Part shown: one piece after another, positions 59,201 to 64,000 of the stretch
Position numbering within the stretch: the stretch's first letter is position 1
Layout of the letters: the number at the start of each line of letters is the position of its first letter
NCBI GenBank assembly: GCA_035267785.1
Contig: DATFLL010000130.1
Span: forward strand, 1 to 64,000
From: DATFLL01 sp035267785
Lineage (GTDB): Bacteria; Pseudomonadota; Gammaproteobacteria; DATFLL01
Direction of reading: 5' to 3'
DNA: 64,000 nucleotides
The notes under the pieces: generated by a model
The model's input: the letters and a program-made list of their open reading frames with translations, nothing else
Databases searched by the model: none
Told to the model about the DNA's origin: nothing
Position numbers and translations under genes: made by a program

Positions 59201-62120
59201 CGCCGGCGCGATCGATCGGCAAATGCGCGGTGATCGGATCCTTGCCGCTGGTGACCTTCTTCTCCAGTACCTTCTCGTCGACCACGTCGGTGACGTACTT
59301 GGCGCTGCCCTGGGAGAAATCCGCGGCCTCCAGGTGCGAGTGCCACTGGCGGCGCAGCAGGCGAACCGTGACGGACTGGCCGGCGATCAGCTTGCCGTCG
59401 GGGCCGACCACCATGATCTTCGGTTCGATCGAATTGGCCTGCTTCAGATAGCGCGGCACCTTGAGGCCGAGCACCAGCGGCGGCAGAGCGACGACGCGAC
59501 GCGTGTCGGTGACGGTCTGATCGTCGGCGCCGACGACCGTCGCCTCGACGACATAGCTGCGCGGCTGCGCCGTGGGCTCGATGGCCGGGTTGAGTGAAAT
59601 GGAGGCTCCGCCGTCCTCGTCGGTCGTGCCCGCGCGCTCGAGCACGGGACTGGAGCGAAACGACTTGCGCCCCGAGAAGCGTCCGTCGGAGGAGTAGTAA
59701 TAGCCTTCGCGCTTTTTCGGCGTCCACGTATAGGGAAACTGCGTCACGCGCCAGCGCACCGGTCGCTTGCTCACGCGACCGCCCGCATAGTACTTGGCCG
59801 TCAGGCCGACCTTGAACGGCTTGTCCAGGGAGGTGATATCGGGACCGTGCAGCGAGACCTGGAAGCGCGGCGTACGATAGGCCTGCTTCTGGAACTGGAC
59901 CTTGCCGCAGTGGCCCTGTTTGCCGAGATCGAGATAGGCGCTGAAGGTGCCGGTGGGCAGCTTCTTCTCCTCGAACTTGTGATACAGCGTGCCGGCAGAG
60001 TCGACCGCCAGGGGATAGCGCCATTCGCGATCGCCCGGGCCCTGCACCACGAGATAACCGTCGGGCCGCGCGATGCTGAAGCGATTGTTCCGGCGCTGGC
60101 GCACATAGCCTTCGATGTGCACCGGCTCGTCGGGGCGATAGACGGGCCGTTCGGTGAACAAGTGGCACAGGGTCTTCTGTTTAGTTACGCGCGCATCGAG
60201 CGGGCGCAGGGCCCACTGCAGCCAGGTGTCCGTGCTCGCGCCCCAGTGATTGTCCTGATAGCGATCCGGCGCGCGGGTAGGATTGAGCACCAGGACGTCC
60301 TCGCCCTTGCGCACGACGATGCGGCGCACTTGCGTGTAACCACGCCAACCGACGCGGCCCGGCGCATGCCAGCGATACGCTCCGTTGTCGTCCGTGGTCC
60401 CCTTCGTGACGGTGACCCACGTGTGGTCGCGTACACCCTGGAGGAGTATCTGCGCGTCCTCGACCGGCTCGCCGCTGCGCAGCGAGGTGACGTAGAACTG
60501 CACGTCGGTGTTCTCCTCGGCGGCGGTGAGGCTGAGGTCGGTCACCTGCACCCGGATCCAGGAGCGGGTGGTCGAGTCGTCCAGTCGGCGCACACCCACC
60601 AGGTACGTACCCGGCCGTCCCTTGCCATGGATGCGCGCGAGATAATCCTTGATGTCGAGACCGAACGTCGCCGCCGCGCCCGCGCGATACAGCGGCAGCT
60701 TCACCAGCTGCGAGATCGCCGGCGAGCCAAGGGCGCTGATCTGCGCGGCCAGCTCGCGCGCCGAGATATAACGCCCGGGCTCGTCGAAGGCGTCGGGGGC
60801 CTCGCCCGGGCCGGGCGGGCGCTGCGATTCATCGACGGCCACGGGCCGCTCGGGAAACGGCCAGAACGAGCGGTCCAGCGGGTCGATCGGATAGATGCGC
60901 AGGTCCACCCGCTGAAAGCCGCGCCCCTTGAGCGGCACGGTCTGCGGACCGTAGCGCTCCATCACGCCCTGACTCGAAGTCCAATCGAGGAAGGAGTGGC
61001 GCGGCGGAAAATACAGATAGACCTCGCTCGGTGCGCGCATCTGCAGCGGACGACCGTGGCGGTCGGTCAGCGCGCTGGGCATGAGCGTGACACGATAGAG
61101 CGTGTCGGATGCGAACTTGCCGGAGATGCCCAACGTGCGGCCCATGTGCGAGAAGCTCAGGTCCTTGACCGCCGGCGTGAAGCGCACCAGGTTGCGCGCC
61201 TCGACCGGTCCGAGCTTGCCGGGCTCGGCGGAGAACTCCAACTGCACGCTGCGGCGGTCGGCACCGCACTGGATGGCCTGCTCGCGCGTATAGCGCACGC
61301 CCTGCGGCGTAACCGGAAAACGATTGCGCGTACATCCCAGGCTCAGGACGCGAAACGGCTCGGCCGTGGCAAAGCGGATGCGTTTGAAGGCCTGGTCCAC
61401 CGAGTCGTCGAGCGAGAGGCGCAGGTGCACGATGGCGCGCGTACCGCTGGCGATCGGCTCTTTGAGCAGCAGCACGTAGCTCGCCGGATCGCTGCGCCGC
61501 TGACGCTCGACGACCTTGATGTGAAAGTCATCGGCGCTCAGCCAGCGCGAACGTCCGCTGCCCTCGCCCACGCCCGGCAGCGGCTTGAGCTCAATGTTCA
61601 CCATGCGGGCCAGCGCCGCGGTGTCCAGCGGCTCGGCGAAGGTCAGCGTAATGGAGTCGACCGGCGCGAGGCCGTCGGCGCCGTTGGCGGGCTCGGTCTT
61701 GCGCGGCGGCTCCATGAGCGTGGCAAGGACGCGCCGCGCACCGTCGGCCTTCCAGGTAAAGCGCGTCAGCGGCGGCCAGGGCTCGGCCGGGCGAAACTGC
61801 AGGGTGCGCGGATTGAGCCAGGTGAACGCGCCCGGGTGGGCGGGCTGCATCCGAACGTAGCGCTCGGGGTGGTCCTCCGGGCCCGGCCGGTCGGGACCGA
61901 CGTCGCTGTCGAAGAAGATCGTCACCGGATCCCAGCGGCGCAGGAAGCGTTCGGGAATGATGTCGGTGCCCGCCGGGCGCACCACGGTCGCCGGCGGCGG
62001 CAGTTGGGTCGGCACGGCAGCCGGCGCCGCAGCGGTGCCCGCCGCACCGGCGGCAACCGCCAGCGTCATCGCGACGCCGCGCAGCCAGTGTTGCCAAGTC
62101 CCCCCCGGGCGCCGGCTCAT
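56217..62120 (-). CDS. yfhM: bacterial alpha-2-macroglobulin
   Basis: 1967-residue exported protein that traps proteases. N-terminal signal region (VAMTLAVAAGAAGTAAA); no lipobox Cys is evident, unlike E. coli YfhM. MG-type beta domains fill the first 1300 residues. The thioester motif is intact as HGCTEQ near residue 1455, with the alpha-helical thioester domain around it (AVNGTLKWIA, YLSLENLAEVERVL). It overlaps the upstream gene by ATGA and pbpC downstream, so all three are coupled. Confidence 0.95.
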   Translation of the reverse strand: MSRRPGGTWQHWLRGVAMTLAVAAGAAGTAAAPAAVPTQLPPPATVVRPAGTDIIPERFLRRWDPVTIFFDSDVGPDRPGPEDHPERYVRMQPAHPGAFTWLNPRTLQFRPAEPWPPLTRFTWKADGARRVLATLMEPPRKTEPANGADGLAPVDSITLTFAEPLDTAALARMVNIELKPLPGVGEGSGRSRWLSADDFHIKVVERQRRSDPASYVLLLKEPIASGTRAIVHLRLSLDDSVDQAFKRIRFATAEPFRVLSLGCTRNRFPVTPQGVRYTREQAIQCGADRRSVQLEFSAEPGKLGPVEARNLVRFTPAVKDLSFSHMGRTLGISGKFASDTLYRVTLMPSALTDRHGRPLQMRAPSEVYLYFPPRHSFLDWTSSQGVMERYGPQTVPLKGRGFQRVDLRIYPIDPLDRSFWPFPERPVAVDESQRPPGPGEAPDAFDEPGRYISARELAAQISALGSPAISQLVKLPLYRAGAAATFGLDIKDYLARIHGKGRPGTYLVGVRRLDDSTTRSWIRVQVTDLSLTAAEENTDVQFYVTSLRSGEPVEDAQILLQGVRDHTWVTVTKGTTDDNGAYRWHAPGRVGWRGYTQVRRIVVRKGEDVLVLNPTRAPDRYQDNHWGASTDTWLQWALRPLDARVTKQKTLCHLFTERPVYRPDEPVHIEGYVRQRRNNRFSIARPDGYLVVQGPGDREWRYPLAVDSAGTLYHKFEEKKLPTGTFSAYLDLGKQGHCGKVQFQKQAYRTPRFQVSLHGPDITSLDKPFKVGLTAKYYAGGRVSKRPVRWRVTQFPYTWTPKKREGYYYSSDGRFSGRKSFRSSPVLERAGTTDEDGGASISLNPAIEPTAQPRSYVVEATVVGADDQTVTDTRRVVALPPLVLGLKVPRYLKQANSIEPKIMVVGPDGKLIAGQSVTVRLLRRQWHSHLEAADFSQGSAKYVTDVVDEKVLEKKVTSGKDPITAHLPIDRAGVYIVEIEAHDRLGRAQVVSVDLYAGGKQPVTWSRPPTKVFKVSTDRKRYRPGQTAHLVLESPFQEARALAIVETPEGNRYHWIDVDDGAATFALPIDKRFTPRVPVHFILMRGRLKDVPKDEGGVDLGKPTTVAATQWVEVEPVANRVQVKLDYPKRAQPGDELAVTVKLSDPDGHPLAGQASLWLVDQAVLALGREQRLDPLPDFIASPQSHLVLRDTRNLVFGRIPFEEQPGGGEAAMAAERKNLLDRVTVRRNFQPVPYFNPTIAVGPSGTARVKVKLPDNLTNFKLRAKAVSGAERFGFAKGEIAVRLPVIVQPSLPRFLRPGDRFTATAIGRVVEGKGGAGRAVFKVEGATLEGKPVQHFKWSTGTPQHLDFQVKVPTPKYTADGQPSRTEVGFTAAVERSADKARDAFQVKLPLRPDRAPVTRRVLRRLMPGEKLSWPKVAEPARTGTLRRSVLLSDQPGLVRMSAGFDYLLHYPHGCTEQRIARARAFLALRRFRALLSDASVSDAKMQAAVNGTLKWIAGAVDDHGLVGYWPGSRGYVSLTSWAVLFMNEARKAGYPINEDLYGRLVGSLRQALRSDYGHFITGEAYAERTMALWALTDAGKGDPAYAAELARKADYLSLENLAEVERVLRTEGSLEPTTLAKLDKRIREGIVFRLYQGHEIYGGLQEKASGRNALILPSETRTLAEVLRTWAQADPGAPRVQRLVDALVTLGGTGGGAAGGGPADGWGSTNANVSAMLALSEFVGADASTIAASEDSASDQSVTLTLDGKSRQVRFGPGHRLVKLSTGAGAGEAAAAKTGAKDARPVAVRVQTRYVPVADGGRVEPATDGFVVNRELLRVRGEGEPLARTAIDKGGRTFDLKVGDVVEDHVEVVNGQDRTYVAVVVPLAAGMEPLNPHLATAPPEAKPKGELTLSPSYVAYLDDRVAFYYDSLPKGNYHFYFRTRASIPGRFIQPAAHAEMMYDQAVNGHSAGAYLAIGTNDAKP

Positions 62121-64000
62121 TGGTCATCTCCCTGCTTCGGTTTGAGCCCCGCGAGGGCCAGGTATTTGCGCACCACCTCCAGCGGCGGCCCCGTCCCCGG
62201 CGGCTCCAGGCCGGCCAGTGCCGGGCGCACGCGCACCGGCGGGCTGTCGGCCGGCACCCGCACCAGCAGCAGGTAGTCGCCGGGCTGCAGCGTCGGCATC
62301 TGCACGACACCCTCGCCGATGCGGTGGCCGCGTGCGTCGAGGACCACGCCGCTGACCACGTCCGAGGAGGCCCGGATGCCGATGCCTACCGGGCCGGCCT
62401 GCTTGACGCTGAAGCCGAACAGCCGCGAGCCGCCGCCGGCGAGCAGGGCCTCGGGGCCCAGGCCTTCGCCGATGCGCACCACCGGCGTGGTGTCCACGTC
62501 GAGCACCCCGGACAGCTGCGAGGCACCGAGCGGGTGCAACGCGATCCGCGCCGGACCCGCCGGCAGATAGACGTCCATGGCCAGACCCTGCGGGTGGGCA
62601 TCGATTTGCTCCCGTGCGCCTGCGGCGTGACTGACGCGGGTGATCACCGCGGCGTCGGCGCGCAGGTGCACCAGGGCCGGTTTGGCCAAGTCGATGTCGA
62701 ACTCCTCGGTTCGCCCGTCCAGGGCAACCGAGGCCGGCGGGTCCAGCTTGGTGCGATGTGCCTCGGCGCCGGCCCACGGCGTCCCCGCCTCCGCGCCTAC
62801 TGCGTCGGCGCCGCTCGCCTCCAACCAGGCCAGGGCCAGACCCGGGCCATGGCGCAGGATGAGCACGCCTTCGCCGGCGTCGGCGAAATCGCGGCCGTCG
62901 CGGATGCGCCCGTCGGTGTCGACCAGCGTCGCCTTGGCGGCGCCGCGCACGCGCAGCGTATAGCGCGGCCCCTGCGACTTGGCGTTACCGGGACGCCCAT
63001 CCCCCACCGCCAGGCGCAGTACGCCGGCGGTGGGCAGATTGCGCTCGAACAGACGGCCGGGCGCCAGACGGCCCGCGCCGGATACGCCCGCCGCATCGCC
63101 CGGGTGCGCGGCCAGGGTCAGTCGAAACCGCGCGGCCTTGCTGCCGGCATACAGCAGAGTCAGGTGCCCGGCGGCGGTATCGAGCTGTTCGTGCAGGGCG
63201 CGACCCCCGGACCAGCGGGTGCTGACGATGCGTCCCTTGGAGCTGAAGACCGCCGCGGTATGGGCGGGCAGGACCAGCCGCAGACGCTTTTCACCCGCCG
63301 GCAGGCGATAGGCATAGGCGCGGTGCGCGTCGAGCTCGCCCTGGGTGGCGCCCGGCGCCAGCGCCGCCGCCCGCGGGGCGTCGAAGCGGTAGGCGCGAAG
63401 ACTGGCCTGCAGCGGATGACCCGGCGCGCCCGCGTTCCAGGCCTCGGCAATCGCGTGGCGCGGAGCGAGCAGGGCGGCGGCGACCGTGTGCGCCGCGATG
63501 CCCAGGGCGCTCGGCTCCAGCCGACCGTGTTCTGCCGACGGCGCCGGCGACCCGCGTTCGGCCAGGCGCGCGGCGGCGCGCCCTACCCGCGAGTCCGCGA
63601 CCAGCAGCAACGGCCCACCGCCGCCCTCCACGTCCAGGCGGGTCGATCCCCCGGCCGGCAGGCGCAGCGACAAACGGCCGGCCTTCTCGCCGAGATAGAC
63701 CCGACTTGCCCGCACCCGCCGCGGCGCGTGCGGCGAAGCCGCGGCCAACCACAGGGTCTGCCCGGCGGCCGCCATCAGGCCGTTGTCGGTCGGACGCAAT
63801 GCGCGGTCCGGCTGTGCGGACCACTTCAGCCCGACCGCGGCGGACGGGTCCCGAACCCGGAACAGCCCGCCGCGGCGCAGCTCGACGGCGGCGATGCGAA
63901 GACGCGCGCCGCCGGCGAGCGGGACCGTATCGAAGCGCACCCCGCCGTGCTCGAAGATCGCCTCTTCGGTGCGATGCGGGGCGTAGGCCGCGGCCCGCAA
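62117..64000 (-). CDS. large protein of unknown function, partial, coupled to macroglobulin
   Basis: At least 627 residues, cut by the right edge; the true start is outside the window. The sequence is Ala-, Gly- and Arg-rich and beta-like, with repeated segments such as LRLVLPAHTAAVFSS, FRLTLAAHPGDAAG, YTLRVRGAAKATLVD and PGDYLLLVRVPAD, suggesting several pre-peptidase-C-like or jelly-roll beta domains of a periplasmic protein. No named family is recognised. Its stop overlaps the macroglobulin start (ATGA), so it is probably a functional partner. Confidence 0.7.
   Translation of the reverse strand: MRAAAYAPHRTEEAIFEHGGVRFDTVPLAGGARLRIAAVELRRGGLFRVRDPSAAVGLKWSAQPDRALRPTDNGLMAAAGQTLWLAAASPHAPRRVRASRVYLGEKAGRLSLRLPAGGSTRLDVEGGGGPLLLVADSRVGRAAARLAERGSPAPSAEHGRLEPSALGIAAHTVAAALLAPRHAIAEAWNAGAPGHPLQASLRAYRFDAPRAAALAPGATQGELDAHRAYAYRLPAGEKRLRLVLPAHTAAVFSSKGRIVSTRWSGGRALHEQLDTAAGHLTLLYAGSKAARFRLTLAAHPGDAAGVSGAGRLAPGRLFERNLPTAGVLRLAVGDGRPGNAKSQGPRYTLRVRGAAKATLVDTDGRIRDGRDFADAGEGVLILRHGPGLALAWLEASGADAVGAEAGTPWAGAEAHRTKLDPPASVALDGRTEEFDIDLAKPALVHLRADAAVITRVSHAAGAREQIDAHPQGLAMDVYLPAGPARIALHPLGASQLSGVLDVDTTPVVRIGEGLGPEALLAGGGSRLFGFSVKQAGPVGIGIRASSDVVSGVVLDARGHRIGEGVVQMPTLQPGDYLLLVRVPADSPPVRVRPALAGLEPPGTGPPLEVVRKYLALAGLKPKQGDDQ

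Noticed and set aside
56265..59597. 1110-residue frame antisense to the macroglobulin
   Set aside because: Reverse-frame shadow; the minus strand has an intact thioester motif and family-wide similarity.

Overview
The window is a 64 kb stretch of a high-GC Gammaproteobacterium. The gene content (trmB-thiG-thiS, mutY-yggX, nudE-cysQ, pip-dtd, slyX, ychJ, typA, A2M-pbpC) points to that class, perhaps a Chromatiales/Ectothiorhodospiraceae-type organism. That finer placement is an inference and no species can be named.

Positions 1-2944 are the end of a chromosomal integron. An IntI-type tyrosine recombinase (1904-2944, +) has a LexA-like box over its promoter. It is divergent from an attI core at 1567-1573 and a minus-strand cassette promoter candidate. 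The first cassette (247-1572) is much more AT-rich than the chromosome. It carries two overlapping genes, a DUF5343 protein and a Swt1-like HEPN protein, and ends in a short, well-formed attC (241-301). A second cassette, encoding an exported protein, runs off the left edge. The DUF5343/HEPN pair is the best candidate here for a little-described, possibly anti-phage, system.

Positions 3107-38154 are mostly housekeeping: thioesterase, SulP transporter, trmB, corA, thiGS, acyl-CoA synthetase, tRNA-Gly(CCC), an asmA/START-like/mutY/yggX run, tRNA-Phe(GAA), nudE-cysQ, yrfG, an RpfC-like hybrid kinase followed by a diguanylate cyclase, pip-dtd, typA, a second diguanylate cyclase, a TrpB2-type enzyme, tag, ychJ, slyX, a GST, a YbaK-like deacylase, a VIT-family protein, SirB2 and msrB. 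Intergenic elements with arms of tandem heptamers in inverted orientation (GTTGGCA type and CTTGTAA type) occur at four places.

Positions 38173-45191 hold a P-type ATPase, a GIY-YIG protein and an Mla/Mce-type lipid transport operon headed by an RsbW-like kinase and a STAS protein. Positions 45338-49740 hold a third diguanylate cyclase behind a consensus-matching sigma-28 promoter, a bufferin (copper-binding RiPP) cluster, and a c-di-GMP-I riboswitch whose transcript reaches a strong terminator without meeting a convincing gene. Three diguanylate cyclases plus the riboswitch suggest c-di-GMP control of several functions encoded here.

Positions 49760-64000 hold a YajD-type HNH protein, a lone WYL-like domain, an alpha/beta hydrolase, a YdcH protein, a glutathionyl-hydroquinone reductase, a DoxX-like protein, a CRP-type palindrome, and a macroglobulin cluster. 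In that cluster an unknown large protein, cut by the right edge, precedes an alpha-2-macroglobulin and PbpC, all overlapping.
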